The position numbers and the translations under genes were made by a program. A stretch of 64,000 bases of DNA from Crossaster papposus (lineage: Eukaryota > Echinodermata > Asteroidea > Velatida > Solasteridae): contig JBAIAA010000416.1 in the NCBI GenBank assembly GCA_037893245.1, positions 372,001-436,000 of the forward strand, given 5' to 3'. Each line of letters starts with the position of its first letter. Position 1 is the first letter of the stretch. The notes beneath the pieces are model-generated. The model did not search any database. It was not told where the DNA came from and saw only the letters and a program-made list of their open reading frames with translations. Shown here in pieces: positions 48,601-53,995 of the stretch.

Positions 48601-50115
48601 AGAGAAGGTTAGGCCTTTACGCAGGGTGGCCCACAAAATAAACCGGACAAGCACACCTCCACCACCAAAAGCCAAAACTACCTATAGGCCTACCAATAAA
48701 TGGGGCATTCCTCTGATACCTGAAAATCCCGATTTGGTCCAGTTTAGCTCCAGACCCTAATCTTGGTATTTTTCTCTTCCAGAAAGACCAATTTGGCCTC
48801 AGTGCAGCGAAAACTAACTTTGTCCGTTTTCTTTGCCGCTCTGTATGTACGCGAAACACATGCATGATTCTGACTTGCTATAATATAAGAAACTGTCACG
48901 AACGCTTTTAACATTCAATTGTGCATTATTATACGAATTTCATGACGTACTTACCTACAAAACATCCAGGCAGATACTGCAAACAAAATAGAAGGAAAAT
49001 GGTTTTAACTTTGTATCATTTTCTTTTCAAAGCAAGAAAATAATCAGAATAGGCCTAGGGGGGCCTATCAGTGTAAAATACCTCCGACATTTTGGTTTTT
49101 CAAGTTTGTTATAATTACAGGTTGAGTATAAAGTGTAGCTTGCTCGATTTCATTTTTAAAAATGGGAGGAAGTACAATTTGCGACTGTGAACATTTTACG
49201 TAATTTCTTCAATTCCCAAATGTCTTTTTACGATAACAACTTGAAAATTCAGCTTTGACCATTTTCCCTTCTAAGAACTTGTGAAAACCCATTGAATGCA
49301 ATGAAACACGCTTTCCTGCCTCAGTTTGTCTTATAAACGAAAACGTGCAAAAAAAAACATACAAAAATCGCCAACAATATTTGAAAAAAATATTTCTTTC
49401 TTGACTCAAATGACGATCGTAAATATCGCCTGTGTGTAATCACTCAGCCGAATTTGCACTATTTCCGGACGCCACCGTTTCTTTTTCCATTTCGGACTCA
49501 ATTTTAGGACACTGAATGAATTTACTGAAATCACTTTGTCATCAATGAGGTTTGGCAACACTCTATGGTAAAAGTCAAGGAAACGTGTACAGCATTACAG
49601 GGTACTCCGTTATTTCGGCTTTTCCTCAAATTTGCCACATAACCATTTCACGTGTATAGTTTGGTATAAAGTTTGTCCCAGTGCGCTGAATAATTACTAT
49701 TATTTCACTTTCTTTTCATTGATACGTGTTCTTTAAATTCCATAGGCGGCCTTATGGAAATATTCATGTTGGACTCATTTAACATTTCTCGTTCAAATGG
49801 CAACTCACACAAACACCTATCCAGAATATAATATGTATATTAATCCGTCATTTTATATTCATTTTGTTTATTTGAACACGTCTGGTTGAGTTGCCTGTGT
49901 AGCAGTATTAAAAGATGTATGAATAAATTTCATTTTGTATATTGTCGTAATTTAATTATATGTATCATTACCAATCAGAATCTGACTTTTCTCTTAAAAA
50001 AATGCAGTATTACTATATACAATCCAAAATTATGCAACTAATATTCTTTTGAATTTAATGCCGAAAAACTTACCCAAATTAGCAGCAGACTCAATAAACT
50101 CTCAGCCCGCATCAT
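9517..50115 (-). CDS. Polycystin-1-like protein (WSC, PKD, REJ, GPS, PLAT, polycystin channel), complete gene model
   Basis: Polycystin-1 family proteins are large receptor-like membrane proteins that pair with PKD2-type channels in cilia or sperm membranes. I assembled 44 coding exons from ATG at 50115 to TAA at 9517-9519. All have GT donors and AG acceptors, phases agree at every junction, and the sum is 9,246 nt (3,081 residues plus stop). Domain order by residue: signal peptide 1-18; WSC about 20-125; PKD repeats between 135 and 900; cysteine-rich exon 317-405; REJ about 900-1400; GAIN to GPS about 1640-1970; TM1 about 2000; PLAT about 2040-2155; ten more helices; channel domain about 2550-2980. 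Unlike vertebrate PKD1 there are no leucine-rich repeats or C-type lectin before the PKD repeats. It is not obviously PKD1L1, PKD1L2 or PKD1L3, so no symbol is given. Least certain: the tiny exon 2 and the donor of exon 23. Confidence 0.92.
12342..13074. repeat. Degenerate minisatellite (TAATAGTTGCAG-type) in intron 41
   Basis: About 730 bp of variants of GTAATAGTTGCA, GTAATAGTATG and GTAATAGTTACA, with higher-order blocks repeated in the right half. The array ends about 15 bases from the donor of polycystin exon 41. Confidence 0.95.
14173..15126. repeat. 107-bp satellite, about nine tandem units
   Basis: The landmark TTTCATCGATGTGAATG recurs near 14179, 14287, 14394, 14501, 14608, 14715, 14822, 14929 and 15036, a constant 107-108 bp step. 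Units differ by scattered substitutions. The last unit is cut short against the donor of polycystin exon 39 (exon starts 15134). Confidence 0.95.
15377..15641. repeat. 21-22-bp minisatellite (TATATTGACCAGGACCCTAT)
   Basis: About a dozen tandem units of TTTATATTGACCAGGACCCT and shorter derivatives ending GGAGCTTGTA or GGGCCTATT. It lies about 110 bases upstream of the exon 39 acceptor. Confidence 0.93.
16313..16500. repeat. Dispersed repeat with poly-C tract, copy 1
   Basis: CTCTAGACTATTGTTACC, a C tract, then GAGAAACCACAACTTTCCGC and CTTGCTTCA line up in the same order with 46430-46645. No open frame or terminal structure was seen. Confidence 0.65.
16598..16843. mobile_element. Family C palindromic MITE, complete copy
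   Basis: Family C is about 240 bp. Its inverted ends run GGGGCCAATTTCATAGAGC, TGCTAAGCAC and the mirror image, and its interior also contains inverted GCTAAGCA words, so most of the element can fold back. At this copy and at 31879-32114 the flank reads CTG on both sides, which could be a 3-bp target duplication, but other copies do not show it. Confidence 0.85.
17515..17620. mobile_element. Family A end joined to a short family B copy at one TTAA
   Basis: The family A right end (GTGTATCCTGCC) reaches TTAA at 17560-17563, which opens the family B end CCAGTTCGCG. Family B is internally reduced to about 60 bp, ending near AAGGCGCGAACTTGG. Confidence 0.75.
17626..17867. mobile_element. Family C MITE, complete, close to a polycystin donor
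   Basis: Ends GGGGCCAATTCATAGAGC and GCTCTATGAAATTGGCCCC. Its right end is about 17 bases from the GTAAAC donor of polycystin exon 38 (exon starts 17891). Confidence 0.87.
18800..18965 (+). repeat. SINE-like segment with B-box word
   Basis: GTTGTGGGTTCGAGTCCAGC is a B-box-like word, followed by AAGCAAGGCACTTTCTGA and GACTAAAATGAGTACCTG, phrases typical of tRNA-derived SINE bodies. Similar words occur near 2530-2790, and B-box-like words near 10925, 21570, 31005 and 42380. Confidence 0.45.
19186..22668 (-). CDS. Polycystin exons 32-36: GPS cleavage site, TM1, PLAT domain, TM2
   Basis: Exons: 22441-22668, 21350-21451, 20452-20567, 19759-19924, 19186-19464. Exon 32 completes the GPS with TQCFTRHLTDFAS; the HLT triad at about residues 1965-1967 is the canonical autocleavage site of adhesion receptors and polycystin-1. 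TM1 follows (NLTIYIMTIAIYVLFVFIF) and ends in a basic stop-transfer WARRKDRKD. The PLAT/LH2 domain spans exons 33-35: YLYEIAVMTGQWKGSGTDSK, VNFILSGDD, GCIDRFVMAVSR, GTLNYMRVWHDNSG, NWFVAYIAVRDL. PLAT is an intracellular lipid- and protein-binding beta sandwich. Exon 36 carries the VxRLLPV..F segment and TM2 (MMALWLEMLVNIMWY). Confidence 0.93.
20220..20316 (+). repeat. tRNA-like sequence (SINE head or tRNA pseudogene)
   Basis: GACTAGCTCGGTGGTCGAGT resembles an A box, and GGGTTCGAGTCCCAC 45 bases on is a good B box; a T run follows (TTATTTTTTTT), the form of a Pol III terminator. The acceptor stem does not pair well, so I prefer a SINE head to a working tRNA. Confidence 0.5.
20674..20873 (-). 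mobile_element. Family B MITE, complete copy
   Basis: Ends CCAGTTCGCGCCGG and CCGGCGCGAACTGG with TTAA at 20674-20677 and 20870-20873. Orientation is reversed relative to the copy at the window start. Confidence 0.9.
20870..21238 (+). mobile_element. Family A MITE, complete copy, abutting family B
   Basis: TTAA at 20870-20873 and 21235-21238. Left end AGGTAGGATACACCATT, right end AATGGTGTATCCTACC. The left TTAA is also the right TTAA of the family B element at 20674-20873. Lies in the intron between polycystin exons 33 and 34. Confidence 0.9.
22090..22267 (-). mobile_element. Family B MITE, shorter copy
   Basis: Both ends and TTAA flanks are present; part of the middle is missing compared with the 245-bp copies. 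Confidence 0.85.
22669..22929. repeat. Intronic repeat array containing a duplicated piece of exon 32
   Basis: Units of about 30 bp built on GAAATATTTGCATATTGACT, GCTGCTGA lie just upstream of the exon 32 acceptor. Within them, about 22829-22910 is a second copy of the exon 32 acceptor region, including the TTTTGYCAG acceptor and the first twelve codons (VGLKTTKDLTQC against VGPQTTKDLTQC in the real exon). See the finding on the in-frame alternative acceptor. Confidence 0.85.
22948..23010 (+). repeat. SINE fragment
   Basis: GATGCCAACATAGGGCAATA followed by TAGCCAG matches the junction of body and tRNA-like head of the SINE at 35640-35700. Short and diverged. Confidence 0.45.
23116..30175 (-). 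CDS. Polycystin exons 20-31: helical linker and GAIN domain up to the GPS
   Basis: Exons: 30013-30175, 29564-29601, 28702-28758, 28364-28489, 27862-27987, 27396-27516, 26743-26807, 26077-26215, 25689-25801, 24865-25084, 23673-23846, 23116-23393. Twelve small exons, two under 60 nt, encode an alpha-helical region (MTSLGDKMVETFLLMAHDTD; a charged SEKLKKEKEKK segment in exon 26) followed by the beta-rich half of a GAIN domain. Exon 31 carries the first GPS cysteines and tryptophan in CAYFNNKTQEWSTEGVR. Exon 23 may use GTAAAC (exon from 28364) or a further GTTATC donor (exon from 28337, adding nine codons); both keep phase. Confidence 0.83.
24004..24181. mobile_element. Family C MITE, right part
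   Basis: Only about 175 bp remain, ending CTCCATGAAATCGGCCCC. The 611-bp TIR element begins at the last bases. Confidence 0.72.
24182..24792. mobile_element. 611-bp TIR element (CATATGTGACCTGTCACC ends)
   Basis: The left end CATATGTGACCTGTCACC, ACAATATGAGAGTAAAGTCG is mirrored by the right end, with about 38 bp of near-identical terminal inverted repeat. There is no long open frame, so it is non-autonomous. A target duplication is not evident, and the superfamily cannot be told. Confidence 0.8.
25252..25533. repeat. 11-bp minisatellite (TCACAAGTTTG), about 25 units
   Basis: Units change along the array from TCACAAGTTTG through TCACAAGTTCG to TCACAAGTCCG. The three long open frames across it are translations of an 11-bp repeat, not genes. 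The array is in the intron upstream of exon 29. Confidence 0.96.
26301..26543 (+). mobile_element. Family B MITE, complete copy
   Basis: TTAA at 26301-26304 and 26540-26543; ends CCAGTGCGTGCCGG and CCGGCGCTAACTGG. In the intron between polycystin exons 26 and 27. Confidence 0.88.
26544..26689 (-). mobile_element. Family A MITE fragment next to family B
   Basis: The right terminus (CCAATAGTGTATACTACC, TTAA) is intact. The left part is missing, and the fragment begins directly after the family B copy that ends at 26543. Confidence 0.75.
26965..27385. repeat. 11-bp minisatellite (ACTTGTGATTG) with degenerate flank
   Basis: Clean units of ACTTGTGATTG and ACTTGTGGTTG occupy 26975-27085. Degenerate derivatives (GATATCTTGTGA, TTGCAATGAC) run on to just before the exon 25 donor (exon starts 27396). 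The unit is the reverse complement of the 25252 array's core TCACAAGT. Confidence 0.9.
27568..27672. mobile_element. Family C-related fragment
   Basis: Begins GGGCCAATTTCATGGCTCTG and contains CGCTAACAGCACTAGC-like words, but the middle and right end do not match the other copies well. A further trace is near 50573-50630. Confidence 0.45.
28096..28170. mobile_element. Mariner-like terminus fragment
   Basis: TACAGGGTGTCCCCAAACAA is a typical Tc1/mariner start, but no matching right end was found nearby. Confidence 0.4.
29760..29999. mobile_element. Family C MITE, diverged copy
   Basis: Recognisable by GGTTACAAACCAAATTTTCA, TTCAGCTGGTTTTTGCTTAG and the terminus TATGATATTGAGCCC. The left end is decayed. 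It stops 14 bases from polycystin exon 20. Confidence 0.7.
30460..30665 (+). repeat. tRNA-derived SINE
   Basis: A tRNA-like block at about 30575-30650 has an A-box-like CAGTTAGTAGAGCGCC and a B-box-like GGTTCAAGTCCC. It is preceded by a body (TTTGCATACATTTTAAGGTG and TTCTGGTGTTTATGACTTCT) that recurs at 35400-35700. Not a functional tRNA: the D-stem region is degraded and the body is repeated elsewhere. Confidence 0.7.
30727..35327 (-). CDS. Polycystin exons 14-19: PKD repeat and REJ domain
   Basis: Exons: 34410-35327, 33563-33707, 32765-32933, 32223-32407, 31292-31549, 30727-30896. Exon 14 is the longest of the extracellular exons (306 codons): it begins with a PKD repeat tail (EGTYVATIVASND), carries another PKD repeat (CLVIDYGDGTREIFG) and enters the REJ (receptor for egg jelly) module at about CNSPQLFI. 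Further REJ landmarks are KLQPGVLSRDPDLPDD, then IEYFCRRFYEPWKL in exon 15, and SCESECSGAVFRWEMEY in exon 17. REJ modules are found in polycystin-1 proteins and in sea urchin sperm receptors for egg jelly. The donors of exon 17 (GTCATT) and the exon 18 acceptor were fixed by phase. Confidence 0.85.
31879..32114. mobile_element. Family C MITE, complete copy
   Basis: Ends GGGCCCAATTTTATAGAGC and GCTCTATGAAATTGGCCCC; CTG flanks both sides. In the intron between exons 17 and 18. Confidence 0.87.
35395..35705. repeat. tRNA-derived SINE pieces, rearranged
   Basis: Same family as the copy at 30460-30665. A minus-strand B-box-like GGGACTCGAACCTGCG lies near 35460; the body and a plus-strand GCAAGATAGCTCAGTTAGTA lie near 35580-35705. 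This looks like two insertions in opposite orientations. Confidence 0.65.
35860..43298 (-). CDS. Polycystin exons 5-13: PKD-like repeats and a cysteine-rich exon
   Basis: Exons: 43106-43298, 42516-42703, 41630-41896, 40533-40905, 39486-39623, 37947-38129, 37336-37565, 36816-36969, 35860-35948. Extracellular beta-sandwich repeats. The PKD signature W-D-x-G-D-G shows as YTWDWGDGNE (exon 9) completed by HTYMTSGSFDLKVTAYN (exon 10), and as NYSIDYGDTSP (exon 13). Exons 5, 6, 8, 11 and 12 are weaker PKD-like units, with strand endings such as QKAVVLVQEIVEG. Exon 7 is different: 89 residues with about nine cysteines and no PKD motif. Repeats are cut by introns inside the fold (exons 9 and 10 share one repeat), as in other polycystins. 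Confidence 0.82.
36244..36452 (+). mobile_element. Family B MITE, near-complete copy
   Basis: TTAA at 36244-36247 and 36449-36452; a short internal part after the ACACCCACGCATTT word is missing. In the intron between polycystin exons 12 and 13. Confidence 0.87.
38498..39197. mobile_element. Mariner-like foldback element with long inverted arms
   Basis: Begins CAGGGTGAATCTCAAAGG after TA and ends CCTTTGAGATCCC before TA. The arms are about 130 bp, with paired blocks such as CAGTCAATATT, GTTCCACAGGG and AAAGTGATTGTTCATCC. A second inner pair (CAAGATATGGCCCATTAC and its complement near 38855) extends the fold. The CAGGGTG start and TA flanks resemble Tc1/mariner elements; no transposase is present. 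Confidence 0.75.
38892..39061. mobile_element. 170-bp MITE nested in the foldback
   Basis: Inverted ends GGCCGAGTTCAGGCGGTCT followed by TTCTTGACACG match the right end over at least 30 bp with few differences. ATA lies on both sides (38889-38891 and 39062-39064), a likely 3-bp target duplication. Family not recognised. Confidence 0.8.
39212..39452. mobile_element. Family C MITE, complete copy
   Basis: Ends GGGGCCAATTTCATAGAGC and GCTCTATGAAATTAGCC. It sits 14 bases to the right of the mariner-like foldback at 38498-39197 and about 30 bases from polycystin exon 9. Confidence 0.87.
40335..40480. repeat. 12-bp minisatellite (GGCACACCCCTT)
   Basis: About ten tandem units with A/G/T variation at two sites (CACACCCCTTGG, CGCACCCCTTGG). 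It lies about 55 bases from the donor of exon 8; the open frames across it are repeat artefacts. Confidence 0.93.
41276..41445. repeat. 15-bp minisatellite (CCCAGGGGTTCGGTA)
   Basis: Tandem units of ACCCAGGGGTCCAGT and ACCCAGGGGTTCGGT, partly in higher-order pairs. It lies in the intron between exons 7 and 8, about 185 bases from the donor of exon 7. Confidence 0.93.
42795..43092. repeat. 22-bp G-rich minisatellite (AAAGGTACGATGGGAGGGGG)
   Basis: About 13-14 tandem units, strongly purine-rich on the plus strand, so pyrimidine-rich in the polycystin transcript. The last unit runs into a G tract 13 bases from the exon 5 donor. It is preceded at 42758-42795 by an end of the TAACCCTAACCCT element family. 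Confidence 0.95.
43408..50115 (-). CDS. Polycystin exons 1-4: signal peptide, WSC domain, first PKD repeat
   Basis: Exons: 50074-50115, 48955-48976, 44331-44479, 43408-43761. Exon 1 gives MMRAESLLSLLLIW, a hydrophobic leader that continues into exon 2 (YLPGCFV), together a short signal peptide. Exons 3 and 4 make a WSC-type module: DGCYSINRTD, then HEICIYACGYQDYSFAALR, then AGQFCMCSNSNYPP, SLCDTTCTGG and GEICGHDNHALVYSI. This is the cysteine pattern of the WSC domain in PKD1, a presumed carbohydrate-binding fold. A PKD (Ig-like) repeat follows with VYSYDFGDGT, HTYTAAGDYIVSVTVHN. Exon 2 is only 22 nt and lies alone between a 4.5-kb and a 1.1-kb intron; it is supported by clean splice sites and phase only, so an additional or alternative 5' exon is possible. 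Confidence 0.8.
46430..46645. repeat. Dispersed repeat with poly-C and poly-G tracts, copy 2
   Basis: CTGTAGACTATTGTTAACC, then GAGAAACCGCAACATTTTGC and CTTGCTTCA match copy 1 at 16313-16500. It is bracketed by a C tract (about 46444-46466) and a G tract (about 46592-46616). Other homopolymer C or G tracts lie near 16020-16046, 31838-31850, 50438-50455 and 61971-61997. Confidence 0.65.
48186..48464 (+). CDS. Unrecognised open frame inside polycystin intron 2
   Basis: A 92-codon frame starting MAKAAITHREEGLVFASKAR and DIFKKRLEPRLDEGRFCKTS, antisense to the polycystin transcript. The first 45 residues look protein-like (charged, helical), the rest does not. A good donor-like AAGGGTTAGT sits 36-40 bases after the ATG, so a short first exon is also possible. 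I do not recognise it, and chance is a fair explanation. Confidence 0.25.
   Translation: MAKAAITHREEGLVFASKARDIFKKRLEPRLDEGRFCKTSLLIHNFFPASIFCTVCYCFWNVVNLQCGNLVWHIVLQRNLNRLFLRQKWRYR
48620..48846. mobile_element. Short mariner-like TIR element
   Basis: Left CAGGGTGGCCCACAAAATAA, ACCGGACAA is mirrored imperfectly by the right end TTTGTCCGTTTTCTTTGCCG, CTCTG; TA lies next to both ends. In intron 2 of the polycystin gene. The minus-strand frame across it is not protein-like. Confidence 0.55.
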
Positions 50116-51143
50116 TGTAAATGAATACAAATGTGACTTTTGGCAGCCATACAAAAATAATCCAGAAAAATAAAGCGAAGCTCCAAGCTGGTGGCAAGAT
50201 AGTTTGACACAACTCACTCGTCCAGCTTTTGTCTTTGTAATTACGTTTCGACAGCATCCAGCGGAAAACTAATAATGTTGGTTGCGTTTCGCACGTAAAT
50301 CAAGACAATAGGGTATCGATCTTGCCTCCGCCAACCAAGGGCGGTTTTCAAACAAGGGCTGTTTCATGTCGGAATTTTGAAAGACAAAAATGTGTTACAG
50401 CTGAATAAAATAGTGGGCCTAACATTCTGTTTCCTTGAAGGGGGGGGGGGGGGGGTCTAGTTGCTATGAAGCTTCTATAAGCAGAAAATACCGCTCAGCA
50501 AATTTATAGGAGCAAAGCAACTTCGGCAGTGTACCAGTACCAGTAAAAATCAATAGACATGATATGTAATTTTGTCTGGTTATTTGTTTTTGCTAAGCAT
50601 ATCACTTTGCGCTTAGCAGAGTTCTGTCACACTTTTCCATGCAGCTGGTTCATAGGACTAAGGAGCCAACCAACTTTTCCTTTGCCGGTGCTGACATTGC
50701 GTTGCGCATAAAACAGTCACAGGCTTTTCAATCCAGTCCAGCTAGCTCACAAAAATCATTGGCTTTTTGGCGGCATCTCCCCTCCCACTTCGTTGCCATG
50801 GCATCGGTAATTCTCAACACCGGTGCGAATCAAATTGCTGTAGTGTTATGATTGCACGCGTCATAAACATCGACGTTTGACGGAAAAACCTGTTGAAATC
50901 TCACGGACGGACACAACAGATTCAGCAGTCGTGTATTAATGATATGCACAAGGCTAGCCTCGGCTATAGTAGAGTTTAACGGCCCGGTCAGATGTATATA
51001 CCAGCCTGTTATTTTGTTAAAAGTTCGTAAGGGGCGTGACTGGAACACTGGTAAAGTGGGTGTAGGCATAGTTTATAAAAGTTTAAAATAATGCCGGGGC
51101 GGCACATCCCAAACGAAACGGTTTGCAGACTTTATCCGATCTG

Positions 51144-51380
51144 TTAACCAGTTCGCGCCGAGATTATTTTAACATCGCCGAGCCCACGGGCGGGATTATT
51201 TTTAACGAAACTCAATCAGAAGCGTGTTCAGGCTGATAGTGCCGGGAAGCACACCCACGCATTTCCGGCCTTGCCCGCTGCTGACATACATTTCCGAACT
51301 CGAACTTGGCGTGTTTATGCGTCATCCGTTTTGAATCTGGGGAAATATTTGCGTTTATATACGTCATCCGGCGCGAACTT
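51144..51380 (+). mobile_element. Family B MITE, right tip lost
   Basis: Left TTAA and CCAGTTCGCGCCG are intact; the copy stops at CCGGCGCGAACT without the final GG and TTAA. In the spacer upstream of the polycystin gene. Confidence 0.83.
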
Positions 51381-53011
51381 GCACGATGCCTGCGAGGTGC
51401 TCGAATTTTAGGATTTTTGTTCAAAGGAAAGTACGCTATGCATCCAATATTGAGTGTAAAATGTGCCATTTCTAATGTGTAACCCACACGGAACAGCAGT
51501 TATTTGAAGATCTCCGTCTATATAGATCAAATTCAAAAATCAAGTTCAAATTTTGCAGAAAACTTGGTAATTTAATCTTTTTGGCGAGTTCTTCGACCCA
51601 AATTAAGTTAGGCATCGACAATATTCAGTTGGAAAGTTTCCACGATATTTGGTCAATTTCACTAATGACAACCCGACGGGCATCAGGTGAAACGGCCAAC
51701 TCGACGATATACACAAGTGGTTGCAGCCGCATGACAGAAAATTGTAATTTGGTAAATTGCTTCGCGCATTGCGTAAGCGGATAGAGGTTGTATGCCAACT
51801 CGATCGATGAAGAGAAAGGCGACTGGAAGGATGTAATTTATATTTGATGAAAGTATACAATGTTTGTTAAAGAGATATGGCTAAATTATTCAACCTTAAA
51901 CTGCAGCCAATGTAAAGATTTTGCCCCCCAACAAGTGCACACACATGTATTATTTTTGATACACGAATTACATTATAGCTACCGTGTGCTAGGCTTTTTC
52001 TCTATTACAAATATTCTTTGCGGATTAAAATTCAATAAATCTGATGGTCATTGAAAAATAACATGTTAATATTTCAGCTCATTAGATTATAAACCTTGGA
52101 AAATGTATCATTGTTGTTCTCGTGTTTATTTTTATTTTTTTTAAATATTTAAAGTCTTAGGTGAGACACTGGAAACAACTCTTGCTGTAGTCTGGTTCCC
52201 TGAGTCTACTTCAGACGGAACAGAGTAATTTGTAGACGTTTAGTTGGGCAGTTGTCAAGTTAAGGAACCAGACTAGCTGTGGCCTTTTTTAAGTATTGAT
52301 GCATTTAGACCATTTTCAACACCCTGCTTTAAGAAAACGTGAAGGTTTTACAATCTGTTTGTATTAAATATGAATGCATAATGATTGGTAATAATAACCA
52401 AGACCCATGGGCTAGGTTGCATGTAGGCTAGGCTGAAGAAGGCACGTTTAGTAATTACGTACAAAAAGTTACATTCACCAAACAAAATTCATATTTTGAA
52501 GAAAAAAACTAAATTCTTTATTTAGAAATTCCGAAATTACCATTTTGTTGTATAACAAGAAAAAAAACAAGGATTGTTTTCAAACATTGAACATTTGTTG
52601 GGAGAAAAGAAAAGAAATTAACTATATGTTGATGACAATTAGCAAAGCAACTTTAAGGTTTGCAATCAAGATCAGTAAAATTAGTAAGAAAGAAATCATG
52701 GATAGATCGTCTTGAAGCATTAATTACATAACTCCCTAAAATATTGCTAGATACAAATAGTATAATAGTATAATACAATAGGTGTCTGCTGAATATTGCA
52801 GATTCAGGAGGCCAAAAGCTGGTCTATCTGTATTATCCATTTCAGTATCTGATAGGTTTACACACAGTTGAAATGGTAACGTTTAAGTACAGTACCTTTT
52901 AAACCTGATAAATATCACAAGGCTCAACATTCAACTGGAAAATGTTTAAACTTTTTTTCTTTCTCCTATTGTCATCTGTTCCAGATTAATCTCCTGCCAG
53001 GATTTTTTTAT

Positions 53012-53308
53012 TTGTTTTTTACTCCTCTGGTTTCTCCTGTCCATTTCCCTTTTACACCCCTTCCTTGTAAATTAACAGGGTGTATAAGGCAGTACAGGGA
53101 CTATCAGGTTAATATAAATAAACATAATGAACACATGCATGTATTGGTTGCCAGCAGATTCCAAAATGTCATCACACGTCTTAAGAAAAAGGCGAGATTA
53201 TCACCTTATATGCACATCTGGGGAAGCCAGGCATTGCCCATCTGTATTAAAAAGAAGTTTAAGAGTCTGAATGATGATGTCATACTACAAACTCATCTTG
53301 CTGCTTAA
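53012..53308 (+). CDS. Unrecognised open frame between polycystin and COX10
   Basis: A 98-residue frame whose second half (NEHMHVLVASRFQNVITRLK, then KKARLSPYMHIWGS) has a protein-like composition. The frame ends inside the left TTAA end of the 53305-53454 MITE. There is no similarity I can name; it could be a transposon remnant or chance. Confidence 0.2.
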   Translation: MFFTPLVSPVHFPFTPLPCKLTGCIRQYRDYQVNINKHNEHMHVLVASRFQNVITRLKKKARLSPYMHIWGSQALPICIKKKFKSLNDDVILQTHLAA

Positions 53309-53454
53309 CCCTAACCCTCCAGGGTATTTTAGCTAGAAACCCTGCCAGACGCATCAGATTGCATACTTTGTCACATTGACGTGTGTGCAGAGTGCTGCAA
53401 GGTCAAGCAGTCACCACAGATGCACTGTGCTGGGTCTGGCAGGGTTAGGGTTAA
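53305..53454. mobile_element. 150-bp TTAA-flanked MITE with TAACCCTAACCCT ends
   Basis: The left end TTAACCCTAACCCT and right end AGGGTTAGGGTTAA are inverted, with TTAA at 53305-53308 and 53451-53454. A second inverted block (CCTGCCAGAC / GTCTGGCAGG) lies inside. The end CCCTAACCCTGTCAGACGCA near 42762-42785 belongs to the same family. The telomere-like word is the element's own terminus, not a telomeric tract. Confidence 0.75.
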
Positions 53455-53517
53455 CTGCTTAGCTCATCGTACATTTCCAGTGACTGCTGCTTAAACGATG
53501 ACACCATGATTCATGAG

Positions 53518-53995
53518 GTCCTTGCAACTCCTTCAAGGCCCCGATCTAGGTGCAGACAGCAGCTGCAGCTGAGGCAACAGGTGCAACAAGCGGAACTTGA
53601 CGAGCTGCTTAGTTGACGTGATGACAGCGTCGTAAATTCGAAGCAATTCCCTCTCAAGCCTGATTCAGTTGCAGAAAAGCTGCTTGGCTACCATGTTGTC
53701 CTAAATGATGACACATGATGACATTGTCATACAGTTGTAGCAATTCTTTCAAGGGCCTGATCCAGGTGTTGACTCTTCTTGCTGATCGACAGCAGCAACA
53801 CAAGCAGGTACAACAAGGTTAGTTTGAAGAGATGATTGGCCGACTAGCTGTTTAAATGACATCATAAACTTGCAGCTGCTACTTCAAGTGCCTGATCCGG
53901 ATGAAGACTCTTCTTGCTGATCAACAGAAGCAGCATCAGCACCGGCAGGTGCAACAAGGTGAACTTGAAGAGCTGCTTGGCCGACTTGCTGTCTG
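53518..53995 (-). repeat. Diverged tandem copies of the COX10 3' end
   Basis: Three to four units of about 125-140 bp. The segment inside the COX10 stop exon (GCCTGATCCGGATGAAGACT, CTTCTTGCTGATCAACAG, GTGCAACAAGGTGAACTTGA) recurs at about 53739-53858 as GCCTGATCCAGGTGTTGACT, CTTCTTGCTGATCGACAG and so on. It recurs more weakly at about 53522-53625 and in part at 53638-53690. Units are separated by GATGACANNGTCNTA-like words. All but the rightmost lie beyond the COX10 stop codon. Confidence 0.85.

Larger units (their letters stand above)
44480..48954. other. Polycystin intron 2
   Basis: A 4.5-kb intron between exons 3 and 2. It contains GAGTC-rich stretches near 44519-44640 and 45185-45310, the dispersed repeat above, AT-rich sequence from 45880 to 46400, and a plus-strand open frame from 48186. 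A further 5' exon could hide here; I saw none with matching phase and family motif. Confidence 0.6.
50116..53861. other. Spacer between polycystin 5' end and COX10 3' end
   Basis: The right side of the polycystin start (50116-50340) should hold its 5' UTR and promoter; no TATA box is apparent. A G tract lies at about 50438-50455 and the family B element at 51144-51380. From 51400 to 53000 the sequence is AT-rich without a coding signal. A 99-codon plus-strand frame is at 53012-53308, and 53520-53861 holds diverged copies of the COX10 last-exon sequence. Confidence 0.5.
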
